From: DATMER01 sp963741305
Lineage (GTDB): Bacteria; Acidobacteriota; Thermoanaerobaculia; Multivoradales; UBA5704
Assembly: GCA_963741305.1 (NCBI GenBank)
Contig: CAVUHL010000003.1
Location: 6,014,001 to 6,078,000, forward strand
Direction: 5' to 3'
Length of the DNA: 64,000 nucleotides
A program made the position numbers and the translations under genes. This document shows, piece by piece, positions 43,200-50,355 of this stretch. How positions within the stretch are numbered: the first letter of the stretch is position 1; each line of letters starts with the position of its first letter. Below the pieces are notes generated by a model. That model had not been told where the DNA came from. It worked only from the letters and a program-made list of their open reading frames with translations, and made no database searches.

Positions 43200-43859
43200 A
43201 TGAAACCGGCAGGATACAGAACGAAGGTCTTTCCTGGCATCGTGGCCTTGCTCCTGTTGGCGGCAGCCGTCCTCCTGATGCTGACGTCCTACCTCAACCG
43301 CTTCTCACCTGCCGAGGCGCCGGCATTGCGGCGGCACGGCCCGAGACGGATCCCATCCAGGGCTTCCGCGGAGATGGAGGAACGCTCGATAGGTATCGGC
43401 TGTGTACGATTGCCGCTGGGGACTCACGGAGCCTACACGGTGGATGTCGATTGGTCCTACGGTCACATTCTGTTTCCAGATGGCACCCGCATCGACTTCA
43501 GTGCCGGGCTGGTCGAGCGCATTGTGGCTCTGGAGGAGAGAGCGAGCTTCTCGTGGTTCAGAGCAGAGAGAAGAAAGCAAGGAGCGCTGTACTACGGAGC
43601 AAAAAAGCAAGGCAATGCTACGGTGTTGCACGCCACGGTTTCCGGTGATGTTTTTCCTGCCAATTTCACGACTGTGGAATCCGGCGAAGAGAGCCTCCAA
43701 AAGTTGCTTGGGATGGCCAGATCCTACCGTGACATGGGATGTGTGAAGCGCTCGAAGGCAAGCCACTCAAGGGGCTCTGGTTCGACCGGACGCAGGAGTA
43801 TGCCGCCGTTCCCGCCGGGGCTACCCTTCGTCACCGCCGATTCGCCAAGTCCGCCTTAA
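43200..43859 (+). CDS. Membrane-anchored orphan protein with repeat-derived C terminus
   Basis: From the ATG at 43200 this encodes a short cytoplasmic tail, one membrane helix (about residues 11-30) and an extracytoplasmic, strand-rich domain including GIGCVRLPLGTHGAY and TVDVDWSYGHILFPDG. No family recognised. Two oddities: the C-terminal 30 or so residues lie in a repeat whose last part (PPFPPGLPFVTADS) is also the end of a transposase-like fragment at 44917, so the native C terminus has probably been lost. Composition is less GC-rich than the flanking chromosome, as for other genes of the island. Confidence is in the existence of a gene, not the exact end. Confidence 0.5.
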   Translation: MKPAGYRTKVFPGIVALLLLAAAVLLMLTSYLNRFSPAEAPALRRHGPRRIPSRASAEMEERSIGIGCVRLPLGTHGAYTVDVDWSYGHILFPDGTRIDFSAGLVERIVALEERASFSWFRAERRKQGALYYGAKKQGNATVLHATVSGDVFPANFTTVESGEESLQKLLGMARSYRDMGCVKRSKASHSRGSGSTGRRSMPPFPPGLPFVTADSPSPP

Positions 43860-43916
43860 GCGGTCGATCACTCCACATCCACAGATGTAGGCATTTCTCG
43901 ACGCTCCTTCGAGCGC
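43808..43916 (+). repeat. Right end of repeat family A, copy 1
   Basis: The 109-bp segment from GTTCCCGCCGGGGCTACCC to TCCTTCGAGCGC recurs at 44917-45026 with few differences. The start of the segment encodes PPGLPFV, the C-terminal end shared with other transposase-like fragments in this region. Confidence 0.7.
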
Positions 43917-43966
43917 AAGGGTGAGGTGTGTTGGAAGAGGCTGTCCGGCCACGCCCGATGCAGTCA

Positions 43967-44551
43967 TCAAAACAAAACATGAACTCCCACGCTCCAAGAG
44001 CGCGCGGTCAGAAGTTTTCTCAAGTCAGGATCCGCTGCCCCCCAGTTGTAGACAATCCCATTGTACCTATAAACCCAGTGATCGAGCCTTTCCAGCAAGG
44101 GGCGGCCGCCCGCCTGGCACAAGCCCAAGATCCCATCTGCTCCGGTATCGCCTGGTACCCACCGAGCTCCGGCGAACTCACACATTTCCCGCAAGTAGTA
44201 CACCAATGCGTCGGGGGTGAGGGCGAGCGTATATTGGGCGTCTGGGCTAAACGCCCCCCTGGCGATCGAATTCACACGAGCAATATATGCGAGGTAATCA
44301 AATCTGCCCCCATACCAACGCCCGTTGAACCTGATGATCTCGTTCATCAAATCGACCTTCCCCGCCGCCCTGAGCATCACGAGGAACGTCTTGACTTCCG
44401 CGAGCAGGCGAGTCCTGTATTGATTTAAGGCGATCGCTCTATCTATGCGAGCAGCCATACTCGGGTGCCTCATATACATGGCTCCCAAAGACGAGCAAAA
44501 GCCGCAAATCCCCCACTCATTGTTCGGGTTGCTAACCGCCTCCAGAGGCAT
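43967..44551 (-). CDS. Low-GC orphan protein, possible papain-like Cys/His pair
   Basis: Starts at the ATG at 44551 with an AAAGGAGGG site; a longer frame lacks it. This 194-aa protein has no signal or membrane helix. An early motif EWGICGFCSSLGAMYM and a late DHWVYRYNGIVYNWG recall the Cys block and the His-containing block of papain-fold enzymes, but the similarity is weak and I would not rely on it. The remainder is helical. The lower GC content and the flanking repeats suggest recent acquisition. Function unknown. Confidence 0.6.
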   Translation of the reverse strand: MPLEAVSNPNNEWGICGFCSSLGAMYMRHPSMAARIDRAIALNQYRTRLLAEVKTFLVMLRAAGKVDLMNEIIRFNGRWYGGRFDYLAYIARVNSIARGAFSPDAQYTLALTPDALVYYLREMCEFAGARWVPGDTGADGILGLCQAGGRPLLERLDHWVYRYNGIVYNWGAADPDLRKLLTARSWSVGVHVLF

Positions 44552-44697
44552 ATTTGCCCTCCTTTCGTCAAAAGACTCCGAGACCCTGACGTGCTGCCCC
44601 CAGGAAGCGGCAGGCAATTCCCATAACGCCCTTTCTCCAGTAGTGGAAGCACCTCAAAAAAAATTGCACGTCAGCTCCGTTGTCGCTCAAATGCCAA

Positions 44698-44728
44698 GGG
44701 AGGTCTTCAGCCGCTGGGAGTGCCGGCG
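44698..44728 (+). repeat. Left end of repeat family A, copy 2
   Basis: Same 30-bp motif as 43127-43156, from GGGAGGTCTTCAGCC to GTGCCGGCG, directly ahead of the transposase-like remnant. Confidence 0.55.
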
Positions 44729-44968
44729 ATCCTCAAGCAGCGCCCACACACTCGGCCTGCGAAGGCCAAGAAATCTCCGGCTCCGGCCTTCCATGCAGCG
44801 ACCAAGGCCATGCGCCAGCTACTGTGGACGATGTACGCCGAGTTCGTTGGGAAGTTCCGCGATGCCGCCGAGCAGTGGAGGACCGGGGACCGCACGGCGA
44901 GGTTCCCTGTAGGATCGTTCCCGCCGGGGCTACCCTTCGTCACCGCCGATTCGCTAGGTCCGCCTTGA
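44720..44968 (+). pseudogene. C-terminal remnant of a transposase-like gene
   Basis: The frame reads FHAATKAMRQLLWTMYAEF, then VGKFRDAAEQWRTGDRTARF, then PVGSFPPGLPFV. Related endings occur in the neighbouring fragments (AYGLFLAAFREAAERLKAGD... at 45.5 and 48.7 kb). The F-P-x-G-x-F-P-P-x-L-P-F-V end is one I associate with Y1 (IS200/REP-associated type) transposases, but without the catalytic HUH and Tyr motifs that cannot be proved here. Only about 80 residues survive and there is no N-terminal part, so it is a decayed copy. Confidence 0.55.
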
Positions 44969-45026
44969 GCGGTCGATCACTCCACATCCACAGATTGTAG
45001 GCATTTCTCGACGCTCCTTCGAGCGC
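44917..45026 (+). repeat. Right end of repeat family A, copy 2
   Basis: Matches 43808-43916 closely, ending in TTCTCGACGCTCCTTCGAGCGC. It overlaps the end of the transposase-like remnant. Confidence 0.7.
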
Positions 45027-45207
45027 CCCACCACATGCCAGGCGAGCCGGCTGCGCAAGAAGGAAAAGGACTCCAAGACTGAGAGCTTCCCGTCGGAAGA
45101 GATCGTCACGCTCTCTCAACTCAACTGCCCTGCTGGCGTCACCTCAGTCCGGAGCTGTATCGGGATGTGGTGGCGGGGCTGGTGCGCGAGATCGAGTCCG
45201 ACGCCCC

Positions 45208-45500
45208 GTTCGTGGGTTTGTCTGCGACCGCATTGCCGTAGCCGGCAATCGGAACGGCTGAGCCTCACAACTCGAGATTTTTTGAATTGGAAGACCTCCA
45301 AGACGGGAAAGGTGCGCCCAAGAAGCCCGAGAGCAACGCCGGATAGGCTGAGGAAGCCCTACTTTCTAGCGATTCTGCGTGGCCAAACAGCTCGCCATGG
45401 CTGAGAAGGCCACCTGGGAAGCGCTCCAGGAGCTTCCGCGGTGGGGAGAAAGATAGTACTAATCGTTCTCCTTCAACACTCGCCGGATACCTATTCAGCG
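45208..45500 (+). repeat. Repeat family B tail, copy 1
   Basis: About 290 bp from GTTCGTGGGTTTGTCTGCG to CAACACTCGCCGGATACC. It is repeated at 45646-45944 and 48775-49063 with 5-15% visible difference. Each copy includes a run of T's (GAGATTTTTTGAAT in copies 1 and 2), a GGCCAAACAGCTCGCCATGG-type stretch, and the terminal CTCCTTCAACACTCGCC motif. No coding function is evident on either strand. Copy 1 has lost the transposase-like end found before copies 2 and 3. Confidence 0.75.
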
Positions 45501-45640
45501 GCTCCACGCGACCAGCAAGGAGGCCCGCCAGGGGCTGAGGGCGGCTTACGGCCTTTTCCTTGCCGCCTTTCGGGAGGCAGCGGAAAGGCTGAAGGCTGGA
45601 GACCGCTTGGAGATTCCCCAATGGTTGCTTCCCGCCGGCC
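45501..45640 (+). pseudogene. Transposase-like C-terminal remnant before repeat B copy 2
   Basis: This stretch encodes LHATSKEARQGLRAAYGLF, then LAAFREAAERLKAGDRLE, then IPQ, where the frame is disturbed compared with the 48.7 kb copy (RFPNGCFPP). It is therefore a broken fragment. It is directly joined to the repeat B tail, suggesting both belong to one decayed element. Confidence 0.5.
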
Positions 45641-45645
45641 TTGCC

Positions 45646-45944
45646 GTTCGTGGGTTTGTCTGCGACCGCATCGCCGTAGCCGGCGATCGGAACGGCCGAG
45701 CCTCACAACTCGAGATTTTTTGAATTTGGAAGACCTCCACCTCCAAGACGGGAGAGGTGCGCCCAAGAAGCCCGAGAGCAACGCCGGATAGGCTGAAGAA
45801 GCCCTACTTTCTAGCGATTCTGCGTGGCCAACAGCTCGCCATGGCTGAGAAGGCCACCTGGGAAGCGCTCCAGGAACTTCCGCGGCGGGGAGAAAGATAG
45901 TACTAATCGTTCTCCTTCAACACTCACCAGGTACCTATTCAGCG
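45646..45944 (+). repeat. Repeat family B tail, copy 2
   Basis: The second tail copy, about 300 bp, has the same order of blocks as copy 1 and ends CACTCACCAGGTACCTATTC. A small insertion (CCTCCACCTCCAAGACG) distinguishes it. 45945-46027 holds nothing recognisable apart from short repeats of TCCTAGC. Confidence 0.75.
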
Positions 45945-46027
45945 AACGAGGGTGCCCTGCGTCCCCTCCTAGCGAAGCACAGGGCCTAGCGTATCCTCCT
46001 AGCACTTATCGTATCCTCCGGGAGGAC

Positions 46028-46630
46028 TTACTCCACAAGTCCTTCGAGGCGGAGTAGATCCCAAGACAGGTGATGCATATAGTCTTCGTTGCCTGGGTTT
46101 CTACCTAAGCGCTTGTCGGCAGAAATGTCGACCAAAAACACACGTGGTTCCACTTGGAGAGCCCCTATTCTGCTTGCTGGCAACAGCCCGACAATGGATC
46201 CAACTCCAAGAGATTGCCCCTCATCAGCACCAAGAGTCGTATCGATGGTCTTCCGGAGATTCTCGGTCAGCCGAGTCGCCCCAGTCATGATTGTGCCGTC
46301 AGGTAGGCGACCGAAATAGTAGATCAGGCGAGGCCTGATTCTATGCTGCTCAATCAACTCAAGGGCCTCATCTGGTCCGATCAAATGCGAAAACGTGATT
46401 GTTGCCAGCAGGGGCGCTTCACGAAGCTCGACAATCCTGCGGTGGTCACGGATCGCTATCGCACGGTACTCTTGAAGTCCTTCTGACGATTTATCTATTC
46501 CCTCGTATCGAGCCAGGAGCGAAGGGCCGCCGCTTGCTTCGACAGATTCTCCCTGTACAGTCATCGCAGCGCTGACAGCCACAGTCAGAAAGAGCGCTGT
46601 CATCGCTGGTATAAGCTTATTTTGGCCCAT
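46028..46630 (-). CDS. Exported orphan protein (200 aa)
   Basis: The protein has a signal peptide (core PAMTALFLTVAVSAAMTVQG) and a mature part rich in Ile, Arg and Leu, with no recognised domain. It has a strand-rich middle, ELREAPLLATITFSHLIGPDEALELIEQH, and YYFGRLPDGTIMTG. It follows the 46697-47326 gene by 66 bp on the same strand, so a two-gene operon is likely. GC content is lower than in the chromosome core. Unknown function. Confidence 0.6.
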   Translation of the reverse strand: MGQNKLIPAMTALFLTVAVSAAMTVQGESVEASGGPSLLARYEGIDKSSEGLQEYRAIAIRDHRRIVELREAPLLATITFSHLIGPDEALELIEQHRIRPRLIYYFGRLPDGTIMTGATRLTENLRKTIDTTLGADEGQSLGVGSIVGLLPASRIGALQVEPRVFLVDISADKRLGRNPGNEDYMHHLSWDLLRLEGLVE

Positions 46631-46696
46631 GATTTTTCTCCACTCTCCACTTGGAACTGTGAGTCCGCCGCTTGCTCGGGCTTCACGGTTTGTTTG

Positions 46697-47326
46697 CTAG
46701 AGATCTCCGAGATCATCGTCGTACGAGTTGCCGATCTGAACTGCACCGGACTGAATGCAGTTATTGTAGTCGAATATTCCCTTCTTACTGATCGCAAACT
46801 GCACTTGGATCTTACCGCTATCTCTGCTATCGCCATCCCTGTTGTCATCCCAGTAGGTCCGCACCGCGTACGATTTCGCGCTAACGGTTCCAAGTGCGAC
46901 CACTTCGGATTCGTCGTTCTCACCGAAGAAATTGTTATCCTCAAGATCGTACTTCGGGTTAGGCAGGGTCGACGTAATTGAGACAGCGTCGATCTCAAGA
47001 TCCCAACTGTCCGGCAGCGCCGACTGGTCAATCGTGACATACGCCTTCGCCTTATCACAGGAAGTACCTGGGTTGTCACCTCCGTCGTTGTAATCTTTGA
47101 TATTGGAGACGTTCGAGCTATCAAAAGCGAAGGTGGTTTTGCAGGTATACTGGTCGGAAATAATTTCTTCCGTAAATGTGCCTTTCTTGGGCACATAGGT
47201 GCCGTAGTTATAGTTTGAGTAGGACCAGCTTGTGCTACCAGCAAATAAGGGCGAGACAGAAGCCACACTGACGAAAAGCAGCCCGACGAGTACGGCGGAT
47301 GGTTTTTTGCTCGTTTTCGGTTGCAT
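46697..47326 (-). CDS. Exported orphan protein, Asn/Asp/Ser-rich (209 aa)
   Basis: The ATG at 47326 has a GGAGG site 8 nt upstream, which sets the start. A signal peptide (SAVLVGLLFVSVASVSPLFAG) is followed by an acidic, Asn/Ser/Tyr-rich mature region with several cysteines (YTCKTTF, GTSCDKAKAY, NNCIQSG) and strand-like segments. It is the first gene of a two-gene operon with the 200-aa exported protein. The atypical composition and repeat-rich borders fit horizontal transfer. No family recognised. Confidence 0.6.
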   Translation of the reverse strand: MQPKTSKKPSAVLVGLLFVSVASVSPLFAGSTSWSYSNYNYGTYVPKKGTFTEEIISDQYTCKTTFAFDSSNVSNIKDYNDGGDNPGTSCDKAKAYVTIDQSALPDSWDLEIDAVSITSTLPNPKYDLEDNNFFGENDESEVVALGTVSAKSYAVRTYWDDNRDGDSRDSGKIQVQFAISKKGIFDYNNCIQSGAVQIGNSYDDDLGDL

Positions 47327-47341
47327 TGAGGTAACCTCCAT

Positions 47342-47635
47342 TAACAGATTCTTTCGAGTCCAAGCGGAGCACGAGCCCTAATCTCTTAAATCTCAAACTC
47401 TCTTAAGGACGTTGCACGTCTTGCGCCAAGACAGCAGTCGCACCGCCTTGCCTGGGCGCTCTCTCGGCTTTCAACTCTGGGGCAGGAAAGAGGTCGCGCA
47501 GAATGCCACGTCTCGTGCCAAGATGGCCGCGGCACCGCCGCCAGGCGCCATATTGGCGTACATCGGAACGGGAGAGGCAGTGAACCCTCAACAGTTACGC
47601 CGTGCTGAAGGCCCGTGCATGCCTCCTGGTGAAGC
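47342..47635. other. Gap of 294 bp with no gene seen
   Basis: Between the exported-protein gene and the possible intron remnant I see no convincing coding sequence. A pair of similar blocks (GTCTTGCGCCAAGACAGCAG and GTCTCGTGCCAAGATGGCC) and alternating GC-rich runs suggest old duplicated sequence. Confidence 0.35.
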
Positions 47636-47641
47636 CCGTCC

Positions 47642-47676
47642 GAGCGCCGGATGGGGGAGAACCGCACGTCCTGTTC
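47642..47676 (+). other. Possible group II intron domain V remnant
   Basis: The 35-nt sequence beginning GAGCGCCGGATG, with GAGA then ACCGCACGTCC and TGTTC, has the arms (CCGGATG.GG / CC.CACGTCC) and central GAGA loop seen in group II intron domain V. One C-to-G change weakens the helix and there is no upstream reverse transcriptase. It is followed directly by the family B end motif (CTTCAACACTCGCCAGG). Confidence 0.35.
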
Positions 47677-47681
47677 GGTTA

Positions 47682-47709
47682 GCCTTCAACACTCGCCAGG
47701 TACCTATTC
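47682..47709 (+). repeat. Short copy of the repeat B terminal motif
   Basis: CTTCAACACTCGCCAGGTAC followed by CTATTC, matching the ends of the three B tails. It directly precedes the stop region of the truncated TPR gene and follows the possible intron domain V. Confidence 0.65.
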
Positions 47710-47917
47710 TGCCGTCTGGCCCTCTTCGAGCAGCAGGACGGCGATCTCGAGCAGGGCGAGGGCCACGTCGTACCACATCTTGCGCTCGGCGACTTCCTTC
47801 TGAGCCTCGTCGAGCAGGCGGAGGGCCTCTTCGCACTTACCGAGGCCTGCGGCGAGCCGGCCTTCCAGCCACTTCAACCAGTTCAGGAAGAGCAGGTCGC
47901 CGATACCTCCTCCACCA
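47704..47917 (-). pseudogene. C-terminal fragment of a TPR regulator-type gene
   Basis: The minus strand reads LLFLNWLKWLEGRLAAGLG, then KCEEALRLLDEAQKEVAERKM, then WYDVALALLEIAVLLLEEGQ and a stop. This is the C-terminal TPR pattern (WLEGR.AAGLG...YD.AL..L..A.L..EG.T) found in large HTH/TPR proteins of Acidobacteriota. No start codon or N-terminal region is present, and upstream the best frame shifts (NILGLVEEV in another frame). It is a truncated remnant within the repeat-rich island. Confidence 0.55.
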
Positions 47918-48054
47918 GCCCGAGAATATTTGCCTGCTGGTTGACTTGCCCCTACTTCTAGACTAATATCTAAACCTCACAAGAAATTTGAACTCTCCTG
48001 CTAGTGCTGGCGTTAATTACGTCGCCATGAACTATGTTTAGCAAGGACAGATAC

Positions 48055-48585
48055 ATGGAACCAACAGGTTGGGTTGTCCGGATCGGCGAAGAGAACTTCC
48101 CAGCTGAGTCTCTAGCAATGATCAGCAACTGGATAAAATTGGGTCGAGTCAACGCGCAGAGCCTTATTTTTAGCCCTGACGAGAAGCGATGGCTGACTTT
48201 CCAAGAAACTTTCGCACTTATGCTCAATACGGTGATGATGACCACTACTCCATCTTTCGATGGATACCGCACCAAGCGCTATATAGACATAGAGAGCGTG
48301 GAAGTAGTCATCGGTACTGGAGTCTTCAGCGAATTCACGAGCGGTATAGCTGACCTATTCGGGCAACGTTCGACAGCCTTCGAGAGCAAGATGCAGGATG
48401 CCAAGCGCTGGGCGTTTGACCGACTTAAGATCCTGGCGCTCTGGAAGGATGGCAATGCTGTGGTAGGAGTCGGACTCCACTATACTGAATTTTCAGGGAA
48501 CCGGATTGGCTTCATCGCTAGTGGGACGATTGTAGAGGTTGAGCCGCTATCTAGTTTCCACCAAGACATTAGTCCTTCTGCATAG
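48055..48585 (+). CDS. GYF_2-like plus YbjQ-like fusion protein
   Basis: A 176-aa cytoplasmic protein of two parts. Residues 1-55 resemble a GYF_2 domain: GWVVRIGEENFPAESLAMISNWIKLGRV. Residues about 75-170 match the YbjQ (UPF0145, heavy-metal-binding) family, with VIGTGVFSEFTSGIADLFGQRS, the DAKRWAFDRLKILAL helix and NAVVGVGLHYTEF. The ATG at 48055 is preferred to the one at 48034 since AAGGA lies 7 nt before it. The gene lies between the TPR remnant and a repeat B copy. YbjQ pentamers are of unknown function; the fusion suggests protein-protein contact by GYF_2. Confidence 0.68.
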   Translation: MEPTGWVVRIGEENFPAESLAMISNWIKLGRVNAQSLIFSPDEKRWLTFQETFALMLNTVMMTTTPSFDGYRTKRYIDIESVEVVIGTGVFSEFTSGIADLFGQRSTAFESKMQDAKRWAFDRLKILALWKDGNAVVGVGLHYTEFSGNRIGFIASGTIVEVEPLSSFHQDISPSA

Positions 48586-48654
48586 AACCGTTAGTCCAGC
48601 TGTATGTAAAAGGAGGGCTATAGCGTTGAGCCTTCTACGTTTGCCTGACACCTA

Positions 48655-48774
48655 TTGTGGGCTCGCGGCGGCCTACGGCCTTTTCCTTGCCGCCTTTCGG
48701 GAGGCAGCGGAAAGGCTGAAGGCTGGAGACCGCCTGGCGAGATTCCCCAACGGTTGCTTCCCGCCGGCCCTGCC
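48655..48774 (+). pseudogene. Transposase-like C-terminal remnant before repeat B copy 3
   Basis: Encodes AAYGLFLAAFREAAERLKAG, then DRLARFPNGCFPPALPFVG with a stop after the next residues. This is the best-preserved of the three C-terminal fragments. It lacks any N-terminal part and continues directly into the repeat B tail. Confidence 0.55.
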
Positions 48775-49063
48775 GTTCGTGGGTTTGTCTGCGACCGCAT
48801 CGCCATAGCCGGCCGGCGATCGCAACTGCCGAGCCCTCACCAAGATTTATTGAATTGGAGGACCTCCAGGAGGGGAGAGGTGTGCCCAAGAGGGTCGAGA
48901 GCAACTCCGGACAGCTGAGGAAGCCCGACTTTCTAGCGATTCTGCATGGTCAAACAGCTCGCCATGGCTGAGAAGGCCACCTGGGAAGCGCTCCAGGAGC
49001 TTCCGCAGCGGGGATAAAGAGAAAACTACACGTTCTCCTTCAACACTCGCCGGGTACTTATTC
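48775..49063 (+). repeat. Repeat family B tail, copy 3
   Basis: About 290 bp, more diverged than copies 1 and 2 in the first 100 bp but clearly homologous (GTTCGTGGGTTTGTCTGCG start, TTCTAGCGATTCTGC middle, CTCCTTCAACACTCGCCGGG end). Just beyond it, GGGCGCCGAACGGTGCC matches a sequence after the metzincin gene at about 36560. Confidence 0.75.
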
Positions 49064-49085
49064 CGGGCGCCGAACGGTGCCGCGC

Positions 49086-49538
49086 TCATTTCTGTCTGAA
49101 GATGAAGATGCCCAGAAGAAGGAATGCCAGGCCAAAGCCGAGACCCGACAGCATGGTCGGCGCGAAGCCCGGCTCCAGAACCGAATCCTCGGGCTTCCTG
49201 GGATTGTAGGAAACTTCTACGCTGTCGCCTCCTTTGTACTTCCTCAATGCCCGCGAGAAGTAGCTCATCGGGATGTTGGACCAGAGAGCGAGCCCGAAGC
49301 GCAGCCGGTTGCAGGTGTACTCGGAATCGCCGACTCGATAGCGGCAGATTACCTTGACGAGATACATCGGACCTTCGCTGTCTTCCTGCCTGTCCACAAA
49401 GGACCGCAAGACCTCGCCGGGGGCACGCGGCCATCGCCTGCTCGCGGCTGCCCGCTCCATCGCCAGGATCTGCCAGATGATCAGGCCGCCTCCGAGCAGG
49501 ATGCACAGGCCGCCAAATAGTTGGCTCAGGTATTCCAT
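49086..49538 (-). CDS. DUF3592-family membrane protein
   Basis: This 150-aa protein has an N-terminal membrane helix (residues 4-24), a soluble strand-rich domain and a C-terminal helix (FAPTMLSGLGFGLAFLLLGIFIF). The centre reads RRWPRAPGEVLRSFVDR, then YLVKVICRYRVGDSEYTCNRLRFG and DSVEVSYNPRKPEDSVLEPG. The W-P-x-x-x-G-x-V start and the YNP-x-x-P end are DUF3592 hallmarks. Its role is unknown. It is monocistronic and lies at the right edge of the repeat-rich part, divergent from the fasciclin gene. Confidence 0.8.
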   Translation of the reverse strand: MEYLSQLFGGLCILLGGGLIIWQILAMERAAASRRWPRAPGEVLRSFVDRQEDSEGPMYLVKVICRYRVGDSEYTCNRLRFGLALWSNIPMSYFSRALRKYKGGDSVEVSYNPRKPEDSVLEPGFAPTMLSGLGFGLAFLLLGIFIFRQK

Positions 49539-49679
49539 GGCCAGCTCATCATACTCGGTGTCCTCGGCCGCTACCCGGCCTCACTCATCTGCCCCGCGTC
49601 CGGTTCCGTATAGAGATTGAACAGGCCGAGCGAGTCGGACCTGAACATCACCCAATCAAGCTTACTGAAGGAGTGAATC

Positions 49680-50237
49680 ATGAAGAGAACCCTGGGTACT
49701 CTGGCCGTCGTGTGTCTGCTCGCCGTCGCGCCGACCGCGCTTTTCGCTGCCAATGACGTGATGGTGGGAGGCGAGGCGATGCTGCCCGCCAAGGACATCG
49801 TCGACAACGCCGTCAACTCCGTCGATCACACCACGCTCGTGGCTGCCGTCAAGGCGGCCGGGCTGGTCGAGACTCTCAAGGGCAAAGGCCCCTTCACGGT
49901 CTTCGCGCCCACCAACAGCGCCTTCGCGGAGCTCCCGGCCGGAACGGTCGACAGCCTCCTCAAGGCAGAGAACAAGGCGACGCTCTCCAAAGTCCTGACC
50001 TATCACGTCGTCGCGGGCAAGGTCGACGCCGCCGCGCTCATGAAGCAGATCAAGGCGGGCAAAGGCTCCGCGACGCTGAAGACGGTGAGCGGCGGCACGC
50101 TGACCGCCATGATGAACGGCCCCATGAACGTCGTGATCAAGGACGAAAAGGGCAACGTGGCGAGCATCTCCACCTACGACGTCTACCAGTCGAACGGCGT
50201 GATCCACGTCGTCGACAACGTCCTGATGCCGCGCTGA
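49680..50237 (+). CDS. Exported fasciclin (FAS1)-domain protein
   Basis: The 185-aa protein has a signal peptide (TLGTLAVVCLLAVAPTALFA) and one FAS1 domain. It carries the H1 box GPFTVFAPTNSAFAELPAG and the YH-type LTYHVVAGKVDAAAL. The H2 box is GVIHVVDNVLMP at the end. FAS1 proteins are extracellular or periplasmic and mediate adhesion. An AGGAG site lies 6 nt before the ATG. The gene is followed by a hairpin terminator. GC content is back to that of the chromosome core, so it is likely native although flanked by repeat pieces. Confidence 0.92.
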   Translation: MKRTLGTLAVVCLLAVAPTALFAANDVMVGGEAMLPAKDIVDNAVNSVDHTTLVAAVKAAGLVETLKGKGPFTVFAPTNSAFAELPAGTVDSLLKAENKATLSKVLTYHVVAGKVDAAALMKQIKAGKGSATLKTVSGGTLTAMMNGPMNVVIKDEKGNVASISTYDVYQSNGVIHVVDNVLMPR

Positions 50238-50260
50238 TCCTGAGTCTTTGCCGGAAAGAG

Positions 50261-50286
50261 GAGGGGCGGGCTTCGAAGCCCGCCCT
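50261..50286 (+). terminator. Intrinsic terminator after the fasciclin gene
   Basis: GGCGGGCTTCGAAGCCCGCC is a perfect palindrome flanked by GAG/CTC and followed by TTCTTCTCGT-like sequence, 23 bp after the stop. Confidence 0.75.
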
Positions 50287-50355
50287 CTTCTCGTCCGTAG
50301 CCTGACCGCCAACCACGTGCCGGGCATTGCTGCCGCGGCTACGAGAACGGCAGAA

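Noticed and set aside
43127..49063. Integron-type cassette array with attC sites.
   Set aside because: The repeated ends lack the paired RYYYAAC and GTTRRRY cores, and the repeats carry a transposase-like coding end, which fits transposon remnants better.
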